DNA from: Myxococcales bacterium
GTDB lineage: Bacteria > Myxococcota > Polyangia > Nannocystales > Nannocystaceae
Direction: 5' to 3'
Assembly (NCBI GenBank): GCA_016793465.1
Contig: JAEUJW010000084.1
Coordinates: forward strand, 1 to 57,667
Length of the DNA: 57,667 nucleotides
The position numbers and the translations under genes are program-made. Position 1 is the first letter of the stretch. Each line of letters begins with the position of its first letter. Positions 7,373 through 19,258 of this stretch are shown here, one piece after another. The notes below the pieces were generated by a model. The model was not told the DNA's origin. It did not search any database and worked only from the letters and a program-made list of their open reading frames with translations.

Positions 7373-9855
7373 TCACGAGCCCGAGGCTCCGGCGTGCTTG
7401 CAGCGCTCGAACCACAGCACGCTGAGCGGGCCGAGCAGCGCCCACGCCAGCAGCTGCGGGGCGGGCACCGCGGCGAAGCGCAGGGTCTCGCGCACGGGCG
7501 GGACGTAGAGGGCCGCCAGCAGCGCGGCGAGGCCGCCGAGCACGACCCACCACATGGCCCGGTTGGGCGTCCGCAGCACGCGCGGCAGCGGGGCGGTCCA
7601 CGAGCGGTGGAGCACGATGAGCCCGAGGTCGGCGAACACCAGGGTGGCGAAGGTGACGCTCTGGGCCACCGCGAACGGCTGGCCGCGGGTGACGAGGCTG
7701 AAGTAGAGGGCGGCGAGGCAGGCCGCGAGCACCGACAGGCCCTGGGCCAGGCACAGCGCGAGGGTCCGGCGGTCGAGCAGGGGGGCGTCGGCGGGGCGGG
7801 GCGGGCGGCGCATGAGGCCGGGCTCGGCGGGCTCGGCCTCGAACACCACCGAGCAGGCGGGGTCGATGACGAGCTCGAGCAGGACCACGTGGACCGGATG
7901 GAGCAGCTGCGGCAGGCCGAACAGCAGGGGCACCAGGGCCACGCCGGCGATCGGCACGTGCACGGCGACGATGAAGCCGAGGGCCTTGCGCAGGTTGTCG
8001 AAGATGCGCCGGCCCTCGGCCACCGCGGCCACGAGATCGGTGAAGTCGTCGCGGGTCAGCACGATCGCCGCGGCCTCGCGGGCGACGTCGGTGCCGCGCC
8101 CGCCCATGGCCACGCCGATCTGCGCGGCCTTGAGGGCGGGCGCGTCGTTCACTCCGTCGCCGGTCATGGCCACCACCTCGCCGGCGGCCTGCAGCGCGCG
8201 CACGACCCGGAGCTTCTGCGCCGGCAGCACGCGCGCGCAGATCTCGACGCCGACCAGGCGCGCGGGCAGCTCGGCGTCACCGATCTCGGACAGCTCGGCG
8301 CCGGTCAGCAGGCGCTCGCCGCCGAGGCCGACCGCGGCGCCGATCGCCTGCGCGGTGCCGGGGTAGTCGCCGGTGATCATGACCACGCGGATCGCCGCCC
8401 GCCGGCACTCGGCCAGCGCCGCCGCGACCTCGACGCGCGGCGGGTCCTGCAGGCCGACGAGGCCCACGTACGTGCAGGCGAACCCGCCCGGGTCGTCCGG
8501 CAGCGGCGCGCCCTCGGGGTGCTCGGCGCGGGCCACCGCGAGCACGCGCAGGCCGGTCGCCGTCATCGCCGCGAGCGCGCCGCGCAACTGCTCGCGGGCG
8601 TCGGCGTCGAGGCGGCACAGCCCGGCGACGGCCTCGGGGGCGCCCTTCACCGCCACCAGCGTGCGGCCCGCGGGCGCGCGCCACACGTGGGTCACGGCCA
8701 GCAGCTGCGGGGTCAGCGGGTAGTCGCGCACGCGCTGCCAGTCGGGGTGGGCGCGCTCGGGCAGGCGCGTCAGCAGGCGCGCGCAGGCCTCGTCGATCGG
8801 GTCGAAGGTCTCGCGTCGGCTGGCCAGGGCCGCGTGCTCGGCGAGGGCGCGCAGCGCGGGGGGCGGCGGCTCGTCGCCGGCGGCCCGCCAGGTCGCCTCG
8901 GCGGTCCGCAGCTCGACCACGGTCTGGCGGTTGTGGGTGAGCGTGCCGGTCTTGTCGACGCACAGCACGGTCGCGCCGCCGAGGGCCTCGAGCGCCTCGA
9001 CGCGGCGGACCAGCACCTGGCGCCGCGACATGCGCCACGCGCCGAGCGCGAGGAACACGGTCAGCACGACCGGGAACTCCTCGGGCAGCAGCGACATGGC
9101 GAGGGTGAGGCCGGCGAGCAGGCCCTCGAGCCAGGCGCCGCGGCCGAGCCCGAGGATCAGCACCACGACGGCGCAGCAGGCCAGGCCGGCGAGGCCGAAG
9201 ATCCGCACCAGGCGGCCGATCTCGCGCTGGACCCGCGAGGGCTCGGGGGTCAGGTCGGCCAGCGACGCGCCGATCTTGCCGAGCTCGCTGCGCGGGCCGG
9301 TCGCGGCGACCTCGGCGACGCCGTGGCCGCCGACCACCAGGGTGCCGGCGAACACCCGCGCGGGCGCGCCGTCCCCGGCCGCCTTGGCGACCGCCAGCGA
9401 CTCGCCGGTCAGCAGCGACTCGTCGATCGCGAGGTTGGTGGCCGCCAGCAGCGCGGCGTCGGCGGGCACGCGGTCGCCCTCGCGCAGGCGCACGACGTCG
9501 CCGACCACCAGCTCGGCGCCGGGGATGCGGCGCTCGACGCCGTCGCGGACGACCAGCGCGCGCGGGCTCGAGAGGTCGCGCAGGGTGGCGACGGCGCGGT
9601 CGGTCCGGCGCGCCTGCACGATCGTGATGGTCAGCACCAGCAGCACGCAGGCCAGCAGGATCGCGGCCTCGCGGCGGTCGCCGAGCACCAGGTACACGCC
9701 GGCGCAGGTCAGCAGCAGCGCGAGCATCGGCTCGCGCACGACGTCGAGCACGAGCCGGCCGAGCTTGCGGCCGGCGTCGCGGGGCAGGGTGTTGGGGCCG
9801 TCGCGGGTCAGCCGCGCGGCGGCCTCGGACGCCGACAGGCCGGCGAGGCGGGCGC

Positions 9856-9859
<4 letters not shown>
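7373..9859 (-). CDS. Cation-transporting P-type ATPase (P2-like)
   Basis: 828 residues. The GTG start at 9859 overlaps the stop of the upstream metallo-beta-lactamase gene (GTGA), so the two are translationally coupled. Domains in order: an N-terminal cation-ATPase segment (LAGLSASEAAARLTRDGPNTLP), a first membrane pair, an actuator domain with LLTGES, a membrane helix with SLLPEEFPVVLT, the phosphorylation motif DKTGTLTHN (Asp about residue 302), the nucleotide domain with VKGAPEAV, the hinge MTGDGVNDAP, and a C-terminal membrane region of about six helices. PEEFP in helix 4 resembles the calcium/magnesium-type P2 family rather than heavy-metal pumps, and no N-terminal metal-binding domain is present. 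The ion is not determinable. Mycobacterial DosR controls a similar pump (CtpF), which fits the regulon context. Confidence 0.88.
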
Positions 9860-11220
<1,361 letters not shown>

Positions 11221-11233
11221 GGCGGCGGCCCGA

Positions 11234-11249
11234 AGCAATCGCCGTGCCA
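11234..11249 (-). promoter_or_regulatory. Sigma-54 promoter of the MBL/P-type ATPase operon
   Basis: Minus strand TGGCACGGCGATTGCT with GG-N10-GC. The C of the -12 dinucleotide is at 11235, so initiation 12 nt later would fall about 3 nt before the ATG at 11220. Confidence 0.85.
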
Positions 11250-11290
11250 GGCCGCTCCGCGAGGCCGCGCGCCGGCGCGGCGCCTGCACA

Positions 11291-11303
11291 TGCACGGCTT
11301 GCA
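11291..11303. promoter_or_regulatory. Upstream activator motif (regulon copy 2)
   Basis: TGCACGGCTTGCA, the best match to the consensus and a near-palindrome with TGCA at both ends. A further TGCA lies just outside at 11285. Its centre is about 50 bp from the -24 element. Confidence 0.7.
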
Positions 11304-11319
11304 GGTCCCGGCAGCGCGT

Positions 11320-11570
11320 GCGGGTCGGCGGGAGGCGACGAGCAGGCCGAGCCCGACCGCGGCCGCGAGGGTGGCGGTGCGTGCGGGTCGGCGGGCGGAG
11401 GCGACGAGCAGGCCGAGCCCGACCGCGGCCGCGAGGGTGGCGGTGCGGGTCAGCGGGCGGGGGCGACGAGCAGGCCGAGCCCGACCGCGGCCGCGAGGGT
11501 GGCGGTGCGGGTCAGCGGGCGAAGGCGACGAGCAGGCCGAGCCCGACCGCGGCCGCGAGGGTGGCGGCGA
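11320..11570. repeat. Tandem duplication of the 3' end of the MgtC-like gene
   Basis: Four copies of a unit starting GGCGACGAGCAGGCCGAGCC at 11333, 11400, 11462 and 11524 (spacings 67, 62, 62). The last copy contains the true C-terminal codons of the minus-strand gene. The other three lie beyond its stop codon and still encode LAAAVGLGLLVA followed by a residue and AR. Copies also include the GTCAGCGGGCG stop region, so the duplicated unit carries the stop. Confidence 0.85.
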
Positions 11571-12762
11571 GCGGGCGGCCGAACTCGCGGCGGCCGAGGC
11601 TCAGCGCCGTCGCGGCCTTGACCAGCGAGTTGGCGACCACGGCGACGAGGATGGCGCGGCTCGCGGTCGCGTGCGCGAGGTCGCCGGCGTGGGACTGGCG
11701 GCTGACCGCGAGCGTGACCGCGTCGACGTCGGCGAGGCCGGAGGCGGCGGCGGCGACGAGCAGGCCGCGGTCGCCGAACTGCGCGCGGGCGGCGGCGGCG
11801 ACCACCAGCACCAGCGAGAGCACCACGCCCCAGCGCAGCGCGGGCAGCAGGGCGAACGGGTTGGTGAGCGGCACCGGGTCGGACGGGCCGGCCCCCAGCG
11901 CGCCGGCCCGCAGGCGCCGGGCGGTCGCGGCCAGCAGCACCACCGCCATGGCGCCGAGCGGGGGCGCGAGCGCGGCCGCGATGCCGCGGTCGATCAGCGC
12001 CGCGACCACCAGCACCCGCGCGAGCATCACCGTGTTGGCCAGCAGCGCGGCGACGCGGGCCGGCCCGTCCGGCGCGCCGGCGCGCGACTGCTGGGCCATC
12101 GCCAGGGTCACCGCGGTCGAGCTGACGAGCCCGCCGACGAGGCCGCCGAGCGCCGCGCCGCGCGAGGGCCCGAGCAGGCGGTGGAGGAAGTAGCCGACGT
12201 AGCCGACGCCGGCGACGAGCACGATGAAGAGGCCGATCTTGCGCGGCGACAGCACGCCCCAGGGGTCGCGGGCCTCGACCGGCAGCAGCGGCAGGACCAC
12301 CGCCAGCACGACCGCCAGCTGCACGGTCGCCGACAGCTCGACCTGGCGCAGGCGGGGGATGGTCCGGCGGAACCACGGCTTGGCGACCAGCAGCAGGGTC
12401 ACGACCAGGCCGACCGCGACCGCGAGGTCGCGGCGGTGGTGCACGAGCATGCCGAGCGCGAACGTCGCGACCGCGGCGACCTCGGTGGTCATGCCGAGGT
12501 CGCGGTCGCCGACGCGGAGGTAGTGCGCGAGCACCAGCCCGCCGGCGACCACCAGCCCGGCCGGCGGCAGCCACGGCAGGCCGTCGCCGAGGACCGCGCA
12601 CGTCCACCCGAACAGCGCGAGGATCGCCAGCGTGCGCACGCCGACGTGGTCCTCCGAGTGCGCGCCCTCGCCGTCGCTGTGCTCGCGCTCGAGGCCGATG
12701 AACAGGCCGATGCCGCCGGCGACCGCGGCCTCGAGCATCAGCGGGAGCGTGGCGGGGTCCAT
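11512..12762 (-). CDS. MgtC/SapB-DUF4010-type membrane protein
   Basis: 416 residues from ATG 12762. The N-terminus (LEAAVAGGIGLFIGLEREHS) followed by GVRTLAILALFGW is the MgtC/SapB signature; the longer remainder, with LVGGLVSSTAVTLAMAQQSR and ASGLADVDAVTLAVSRQS, matches the DUF4010 half of the large two-part members. About 12 hydrophobic segments indicate an inner-membrane protein. MgtC family proteins are linked to magnesium homeostasis and ATP synthase control in enterobacteria; the role of the long form is not established. It has its own sigma-54 promoter, divergent from the regulatory operon, with one activator motif shared between them. Confidence 0.85.
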   Translation of the reverse strand: MDPATLPLMLEAAVAGGIGLFIGLEREHSDGEGAHSEDHVGVRTLAILALFGWTCAVLGDGLPWLPPAGLVVAGGLVLAHYLRVGDRDLGMTTEVAAVATFALGMLVHHRRDLAVAVGLVVTLLLVAKPWFRRTIPRLRQVELSATVQLAVVLAVVLPLLPVEARDPWGVLSPRKIGLFIVLVAGVGYVGYFLHRLLGPSRGAALGGLVGGLVSSTAVTLAMAQQSRAGAPDGPARVAALLANTVMLARVLVVAALIDRGIAAALAPPLGAMAVVLLAATARRLRAGALGAGPSDPVPLTNPFALLPALRWGVVLSLVLVVAAAARAQFGDRGLLVAAAASGLADVDAVTLAVSRQSHAGDLAHATASRAILVAVVANSLVKAATALSLGRREFGRPLAATLAAAVGLGLLVAFAR

Positions 12763-12774
12763 GGCGCCGCGGTC

Positions 12775-12790
12775 AGCAAGCCGCGTACCA
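12775..12790 (-). promoter_or_regulatory. Sigma-54 promoter of the MgtC-like gene
   Basis: Minus strand TGGTACGCGGCTTGCT with GG-N10-GC. The predicted start of transcription (about 12764) is only about 2 nt before the ATG at 12762. Confidence 0.85.
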
Positions 12791-12833
12791 GGCGGGCCGA
12801 CGCCGGCCGCCGGCCCCCGCGGGCGCGCCGGCG

Positions 12834-12846
12834 TGCACGGACTGCG
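12834..12846. promoter_or_regulatory. Upstream activator motif shared by divergent promoters (copy 3)
   Basis: TGCACGGACTGCG, about 51 bp from the -24 element of the MgtC-like gene and about 82 bp from that of the regulatory operon. It is the only copy seen in this 187-bp intergenic region, so one bound activator could serve both sides. Confidence 0.6.
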
Positions 12847-12920
12847 TGTCGCCGCAACCGCGGGGCGGCGCGCCCTGGGCCCGCGCCGCCAACTCGGTCC
12901 GCCCGCGATCCGCACGCGGG

Positions 12921-12936
12921 TGGTACGGGTCTTGCT
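12921..12936 (+). promoter_or_regulatory. Sigma-54 promoter of the globin kinase/NtrC operon
   Basis: TGGTACGGGTCTTGCT with GG-N10-GC. The -12 C at 12935 lies 15 nt before the ATG at 12950. Its presence suggests that the activator controls its own operon. Confidence 0.85.
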
Positions 12937-12949
12937 GACCCCGGCCCCC

Positions 12950-13345
12950 ATGCCGTCGCTCACCCCGGTGTCCGCCCCAGAGTCCTTGCAGGTGCTCGTC
13001 GTCGAGGACGACGAGCGTTCGGGCCGCAAGCTCGCCGACCTCCTGCGCCGCGACGGCTTCGCCGTCGAGGTGTGCCCGGGCGGCCTCGCCGGGCTGCAGC
13101 GCCTGGCCGACGGACCGGCGCCGGACGTGCTGGTGACCGACTTGCGGATGCCGCAGATCGATGGCATCACCGTGGCCCGCCTGGCGCGCACGCAGAGCCC
13201 GACGATGCCGATCCTCATTGTCACGGCCTACCCCGACCTGGCGCGCCGCCTCGACGGCGACGAGCCCACGCCGCAGCTGTTCGTCAAGCCGCTCGACTAC
13301 CCGGCGTTCGTCGGGGCGCTCCGCGGGCTGCGCAAGGACGCCTGA
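12950..13345 (+). CDS. Single-domain response regulator
   Basis: 131 residues from ATG 12950. It is a bare receiver domain: the acidic pair VVEDDE, the phospho-acceptor in VTDLRMPQIDG, the Thr of ILIVTAYPD and the Lys of LFVKPLDYP are all present, and no output domain follows. It is the first gene of an operon with the haem-globin kinase (1 nt gap) and the NtrC-type activator, and it has a sigma-54 promoter. It could act as a phosphate sink or shuttle between kinase and activator, or tune the kinase by binding. Confidence 0.85.
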   Translation: MPSLTPVSAPESLQVLVVEDDERSGRKLADLLRRDGFAVEVCPGGLAGLQRLADGPAPDVLVTDLRMPQIDGITVARLARTQSPTMPILIVTAYPDLARRLDGDEPTPQLFVKPLDYPAFVGALRGLRKDA

Positions 13346-13346
13346 C

Positions 13347-14991
13347 ATGCTGCTGCCCGTGCCGGCCCGCGAGACGCGCTTCGAGGAGATGAAGCGCTAC
13401 GTCGAGTTCTCGCCCGAGGACGCCGCGCTGCTGGCCGGCTTCCGCGAAGCCGCCGCGCCGCACTTCGAGCGCATCGCCCAGGAGTTCTACGACCGCATCC
13501 GCCTGCACGAGGCGGCCCACGCGGTGTTCACCGGCGAGGCGCAGATCGCCCGCCTGCAGCGCTCGCTGGTCCGCTGGCTCGGGCGGGTGTTCGGCGGCAC
13601 CTACGACGAGGCGTACTTCGCCGACACCACCGCGATCGGCCGGGTCCACGTCAAGGTCGGGCTGCCGCAGCGCTACATGTTCACGGCCATGGCGCTGATC
13701 CGCCTGTCGCTGATGGCCATCGCCGAGGCCTCGGGGCGGGGCGGCACCCGCGTCGCCCGGGCGATCTGCCGCATCCTCGACCTCGAGCTGGCGATCATGC
13801 TCGAGAGCTACCGCGACGACTCGATCTCCCGCGTGCAGCACGCGCTGTGCCTCGAGAAGGAGGCCCTCGGCCGCGACCTCGCGCAGACCCAGCACCGCTA
13901 CGTCAACGCGGTCGAGCTGGCGCGCGTGCTGATCGTCGGCCTCGACCCCGCCGGCGGCGTGCGCCTGTTCAACCGCGAGGCCGAGCGCGTCACCGGCTTC
14001 GCCCGCGACGAGGTGCTCGGCCGCGACCTCGCGGACGCCCTCGGCATGGACCCGGACGACGACGGCGCCCGCGTCGGCGCGCTGCTCGCGGCCTTCCGCG
14101 CGGCCGAGGCCGCGGCGGCGCCCGGCCGCGACCCGCCGCCGATCGAGACGACGATCCGCGGCAAGGCCGGCCACCCGCGGGTGATCCGCTGGCACCTCAC
14201 CCACGCCCCGGCCGACGACGACGACGTGGCCGTGTTCGCCATCGGCCTCGACACCACCGACGAACGCGCCCGCCAGGACCACGTCAAGCAGCAGGAGCGG
14301 CTCGCGGCCATCGGCACGCTCGCCGCCGGGCTCGCCCACGAGATCCGCAACCCGCTCAACGGCGCCCAGCTCCACGTCACCGAGCTCGACCTGGCCCTGC
14401 GCGACATGCACGCCGACGCCGACCTGCTCGACACGGTCCACGTCGTGCGCGACGAGATCCGCCGGCTCGGCGGGCTCGTCACCGAGTTCCTCGACTTCGC
14501 CCGCCCGCGCCCGCTGCAGCTGAAGCCGGTCGTGGCCCAGGAGCTGCTGCGGCGCGCCGCCCAGATGACGGCCGCCCAGGCCCAGGCCCGCGGCGTGGCG
14601 GTCGCGCTCGACCTGCCGCCGGCGGACATCGAGCACCTGGCCGACCGCGCCAAGCTCGAGCAGGTGCTCCTCAACCTGACCCAGAACGCGATCGAGGCGC
14701 TCGAGCCCGGCGGCCGCGTGGTGCTCCGCGCGCGCCGTCAGCCGCGGACGGTCACCCTCGAGGTCGAGGACGACGGCCCCGGCATCCCGCCCGGCACGCC
14801 GATCTTCGACGCGTTCTTCTCGACCAAGGCGCAGGGCACCGGCCTCGGGCTGTCGATCACCCACCGCATCGTCACCGACCACGGCGGCACGATCGACTAT
14901 GAGACCGGCCCCGGCCGCACGCTGTTTCGTGTATTACTGCCGGTGACGGGTCCCCACACGCGGGGGCCACCCAGCGATCCGGTGACGATCC

Positions 14992-15011
<20 letters not shown>
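13347..15011 (+). CDS. Globin-coupled PAS histidine kinase (haem-based gas sensor)
   Basis: 554 residues. Residues 1-165 look like a globin-coupled sensor domain: the helical pattern of [25 protein letters not shown], and [15 protein letters not shown], where His101 would be the proximal haem ligand (the family motif is roughly IGxxHxxxxLPxxxY). Residues ~185-305 form a PAS domain ([29 protein letters not shown]). The kinase core has the H-box [11 protein letters not shown] (His331), the N-box [17 protein letters not shown] and GTGLGLSI. No membrane segment is seen, so it should be cytoplasmic. By analogy with known globin-coupled sensors it probably binds oxygen (possibly NO or CO). Its 3' end overlaps the NtrC gene by 20 bp, which strongly suggests they are partners. 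Confidence 0.85.
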
Positions 15012-16359
<1,348 letters not shown>

Positions 16360-16369
16360 GCGGCCCGTC

Positions 16370-16382
16370 TGCAAGCCGTGCG
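16370..16382. promoter_or_regulatory. Upstream activator motif (regulon copy 4)
   Basis: TGCAAGCCGTGCG; its reverse complement CGCACGGCTTGCA matches the consensus except at the first base. Its centre is about 71 bp from the -24 element of the first universal stress gene. Confidence 0.6.
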
Positions 16383-16445
16383 CCCGGCGAAGCGCGTGCG
16401 CCTCCGGGGCCGCGCGAGGCGCCGATTGTCGGCGGCGCGCCCGGT

Positions 16446-16461
16446 TGGTACGCCGGCTGCA
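16446..16461 (+). promoter_or_regulatory. Sigma-54 promoter of universal stress gene 1
   Basis: TGGTACGCCGGCTGCA with GG-N10-GC. The predicted transcription start (about 16472) is 3 nt before the ATG at 16475, although a GAGG that resembles a ribosome site lies upstream of that start. Confidence 0.8.
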
Positions 16462-16474
16462 GTCGAGGCGCGGC

Positions 16475-17341
16475 ATGACCCCCGACAAGCCCTGGATCCT
16501 CGGCCTCGACCTCGGCCCCCGCTGCAGCGGCGCCCTGCGGTTCGCCCGCCTGCTGCGCGAGCGCCTGCACGCGCGCGTGGTCGGCACGTTCGTCAGCGAG
16601 ACCTGGCAGCTCGGGCCGCCGCCCGGCGACGGCGGGGCGCTGGCGCTGGCGCTGCGCGACGAGGCCGGGCGCTGGCTGGCCGGCCTGCACGCGGGCGCCG
16701 CCGACGCGGCGGTCGACGCCACGCGGATCGTCGACGAGGTCGACGCCGAGGCCGGGCTGGCGTCCGCCGCCCGCGAGGCCGCCGGCGTGGTGATCGGCCG
16801 GCGGTTGACCACGCCGGACAGCTGGTCGCGCCTCGGCCGGGTCGCGCGGCGGCTGCTGCGGCGGCTGCCCGCGCCGGTCATCGTGGTCCCGCCCGAGCTG
16901 GCGCTCGACGACTTCGGCGGGCCGATCTTGCTGGCCACCGACCGCGGCGATCGCAGCGCCGGCGCGGCCCGCTTCGCCGTCGCCCTGGCGGCCGGGCTCG
17001 GGCGCCCGCTGATCTGCGCGCACGTCGGCGAGCCCCTGTGGGACGAGTACGGCGCGCTCGCCCCGTGGCGCGACGAGCTGCGCGCGACCCACCGCGAGGC
17101 GACCGAGCGGGCCGCCCGCGAGTGGGTCGCCCGCCACTGCCCGGGCGCCGAGCTGCTGGTCGAGTACGGCGACGCGGTCGACCGCCTGGTCGCGCTGAGC
17201 GAGCACCGCCGCCCGAGCCTGCTGGTCGTCGGCTCGGGCCGGCCGCAGATCGTCGAGCGCATCTTCGTGGGCAGCACGGCCAGCGCCGTCGCGGCCGCGG
17301 CCGCGTGCGCCGTCGCGGTCGTGCCGCCCGACGCGGCGTAG
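16475..17341 (+). CDS. Tandem universal stress protein (UspA family) 1
   Basis: 288 residues, two UspA-like domains. Domain 1 (about 5-142) starts WILGLDLGPRCSGALRFA and lacks a clear nucleotide loop. Domain 2 (about 147-288) starts GPILLATDRGDRSAGAARFA and ends VVGSGRPQIVERIFVGSTAS, the G-x2-G-x9-G-S/T pattern of ATP-binding family members. The same protein plan recurs at 18368-19258, so the two genes are paralogues. Tandem USPs are a hallmark of hypoxia and dormancy regulons such as DosR. The sigma-54 promoter upstream places the gene in the globin kinase regulon. Cytoplasmic. Confidence 0.9.
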   Translation: MTPDKPWILGLDLGPRCSGALRFARLLRERLHARVVGTFVSETWQLGPPPGDGGALALALRDEAGRWLAGLHAGAADAAVDATRIVDEVDAEAGLASAAREAAGVVIGRRLTTPDSWSRLGRVARRLLRRLPAPVIVVPPELALDDFGGPILLATDRGDRSAGAARFAVALAAGLGRPLICAHVGEPLWDEYGALAPWRDELRATHREATERAAREWVARHCPGAELLVEYGDAVDRLVALSEHRRPSLLVVGSGRPQIVERIFVGSTASAVAAAAACAVAVVPPDAA

Positions 17342-17363
17342 CCGTCGCGGAGCGAGCGGGCGG

Positions 17364-17426
17364 CGGGGCTTCGAACGCTCGCGGAGGGGCTTCGAACGCT
17401 CGCGGCGGGGCTTCGAACGCTCGCGC
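17364..17426. repeat. Three 21-bp direct repeats containing TTCGAA
   Basis: GGGGCTTCGAACGCTCGCG occurs with TTCGAA starting at 17370, 17391 and 17412. It lies between the convergent universal stress gene 1 and cytochrome c gene, just beyond the cytochrome stop codon (17435). Confidence 0.85.
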
Positions 17427-17434
17427 CGGGGCGG

Positions 17435-18160
17435 TCAGCGACCGTCCGCGTGGCAGGCCGCGCAGGTGGCGAGCAAGCCGCCGTAGATCGCCACGCGCTC
17501 GTCCCAGTCGCGGGCCGTCGCGGCCCGCGCCCCGAACGCGCGCAGCCGGGCCTCGACCACCAGCGGGTCGCCCTCGATCTCGACGTCGGGCGGATAGTCG
17601 GCGCGCAGCAGGGCCGGGTCGGCCAGCGCCGCCGCGCCGGACGTCCAGGCCGCGTCGCTGTGCCCGACCATCGCCTCCCACAGGCGGTCGGCGGCCCACT
17701 GGTGCCGCCGCATGCGCTGCCGGGGGTCGCGGCTGGTGATCGCCGGCGCGACCCGGGCCGGGAACGCGGGGCCCACGGTCGCGGCGTGGCAGTCGCCGCA
17801 GGTCCGCGCCAGCCCGGCGGCGGCCAGCGCCGCCGCGTCGAGGTCGGCGGCGACCAGCAGCGCCTTCGCGTGGCGGGCGGTCGCGGCGATGTACGGCCGC
17901 CACGCCGGCGGCTCGTCGCCGTCCCACTCGACCAGCCGCAGCGCCGGCGCCCGCAGCTCGTCGATCCGGCCGGCGATCACCGCGTCCTTGATGAACAGCG
18001 AGTCCTCGAAGTGCCGCGTCATCCGCGGCCCGGTCCCCGGCGGCGGGCCCGGGGCGTCGGGCGCCGCGGCGACGACCGGCTGCGGCGCCGCGGCGGTGAG
18101 CGAGCCGCCGTCGCAGGCGGCGAGCAGGAGCAGCAGCAGGTGCGAGGCGCGAGGCGTCAT
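17435..18160 (-). CDS. Dihaem cytochrome c lipoprotein
   Basis: 241 residues from ATG 18160. A lipoprotein signal (SHLLLLLLAAC) is followed by a Pro/Ala linker and a domain with two CxxCH haem sites, CGDCH near the middle and CAACH at the very C-terminus. Helical segments such as MRRHQWAADRLWEAMVGHSD lie between them. It is probably membrane-anchored in the periplasm and takes part in electron transfer or peroxide handling. The haem count and spacing do not match a named enzyme family that I can identify. It has a sigma-54 promoter, divergent from universal stress gene 2, with one activator motif between them. Confidence 0.85.
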   Translation of the reverse strand: MTPRASHLLLLLLAACDGGSLTAAAPQPVVAAAPDAPGPPPGTGPRMTRHFEDSLFIKDAVIAGRIDELRAPALRLVEWDGDEPPAWRPYIAATARHAKALLVAADLDAAALAAAGLARTCGDCHAATVGPAFPARVAPAITSRDPRQRMRRHQWAADRLWEAMVGHSDAAWTSGAAALADPALLRADYPPDVEIEGDPLVVEARLRAFGARAATARDWDERVAIYGGLLATCAACHADGR

Positions 18161-18171
18161 GCCGGCGCCTC

Positions 18172-18187
18172 AGCAACCCGCGTGCCA
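18172..18187 (-). promoter_or_regulatory. Sigma-54 promoter of the cytochrome c gene
   Basis: Minus strand TGGCACGCGGGTTGCT with GG-N10-GC. The -12 C at 18173 lies 13 nt before the ATG, so the predicted leader is about 1 nt. Confidence 0.82.
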
Positions 18188-18230
18188 CGCCCCGTCGACC
18201 GCGCGACGCGGCCGCGCCGGCGACGGTCGG

Positions 18231-18243
18231 TGCAGCGCTTGCA
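18231..18243. promoter_or_regulatory. Upstream activator motif shared by divergent promoters (copy 5)
   Basis: TGCAGCGCTTGCA, with TGCA at both ends but a changed centre relative to the other copies. It is about 51 bp from the cytochrome -24 element and about 79 bp from that of universal stress gene 2, the same geometry as the divergent pair at 12834. Confidence 0.6.
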
Positions 18244-18314
18244 GTCGTCGCAGGAAGTGCACCGCGGGCGCCCCCGTGGGGCCGCGAACCCCGGCGACCG
18301 CGAGGCCGCGCGCC

Positions 18315-18330
18315 TGGCACGCGGCTTGCC
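18315..18330 (+). promoter_or_regulatory. Sigma-54 promoter of universal stress gene 2
   Basis: TGGCACGCGGCTTGCC with GG-N10-GC. The start codon is at 18368, leaving a leader of about 27 nt. Confidence 0.87.
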
Positions 18331-18367
18331 CTGGGGCGGTCACGGATCGTCGGAGACGACTGCTGCC

Positions 18368-19258
18368 ATGAACGACCGAACCTCTCCATCCCCCCGCGCT
18401 CGACCCTCCTCGCCGGCGACCGCCGACGCCCGCTGGGTCGTCGGGCTCGACCTCGGCGAGCGCAGCCTCGGCGCCCTCGCGTTCGCCCACTGGCTCAGCC
18501 ACGACTCCGACCACATGGTCGGGGTCTACGTGCTCGAGACGTGGATGCGACCCTACGTCGAGGTCGACGTGATCACCAGCGTCCACTCCGCGGTCGCGGG
18601 CGCGGCGACGCGGCTGCGGATCCCCGCGCCCGCGCGGGTCACCGTGGTCGAGGCGATGAGCGCCGAGGACGGCCTCGCCCGCGCCGCCGAGGGCGCCGCC
18701 GGCCTCGTCATCGGCCGGGCCGCGCGCGCCGGCGAGGCGCCGATGGTCCGCCTCGGCCACGTCGCCCGCCGGCTGCTGCGCACGCTCCCCGGCCCGGTCG
18801 TGGTCGTGCCCCGCGACCTGACGGCGGTCGCCGCCGGCCCGGTGCTGCTGGCGACCGACCTCGACGACACCACCACCGCGGCCCTGCCGTTCGCCCAGGC
18901 GCTGGCGGCCCGCCACGGCCGCAAGCTCGAGCTGGTGCACGTCGGCGAGGCCCGCCACAACGACCTCATCGACGAGCTCGAGCCGAGCTGGCTCGCCGCC
19001 CGCGAGGAGCACCGCGCCACGGTCGAGCGCGAGCTCGGCGCATGGGCGCACGCCCACGGGCTCGGCGAGCTGCGCCGCCACGTCGGCTACGGCGACCCGG
19101 CGCTGAAGATCGCGGAGATCGCCGCGGCCCGCGACGCCGCGCTGGTGGTCGTCGGCTCGCGCCACCTCGGCATCGTCGGCCGGATCTTCCTCAGCAGCAC
19201 GGCGTCGGCGCTCGCCGGCGCGGCGACCTGCCCGGTCGCGGTCGTGCCGCCCGCGTGA
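18368..19258 (+). CDS. Tandem universal stress protein (UspA family) 2
   Basis: 296 residues from ATG 18368. After a Ser/Pro/Arg-rich tail of about 22 residues, two UspA domains follow, beginning WVVGLDLGERSLGALAFA and GPVLLATDLDDTTTAALPFA. The second ends VVGSRHLGIVGRIFLSSTAS, which keeps the ATP-loop spacing. It is paralogous to the protein at 16475-17341: both share the RLGHVARRLLR-like stretch between domains and the CPVAVVPP-type end. A longer frame is open upstream but would run through the sigma-54 promoter. Confidence 0.9.
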   Translation: MNDRTSPSPRARPSSPATADARWVVGLDLGERSLGALAFAHWLSHDSDHMVGVYVLETWMRPYVEVDVITSVHSAVAGAATRLRIPAPARVTVVEAMSAEDGLARAAEGAAGLVIGRAARAGEAPMVRLGHVARRLLRTLPGPVVVVPRDLTAVAAGPVLLATDLDDTTTAALPFAQALAARHGRKLELVHVGEARHNDLIDELEPSWLAAREEHRATVERELGAWAHAHGLGELRRHVGYGDPALKIAEIAAARDAALVVVGSRHLGIVGRIFLSSTASALAGAATCPVAVVPPA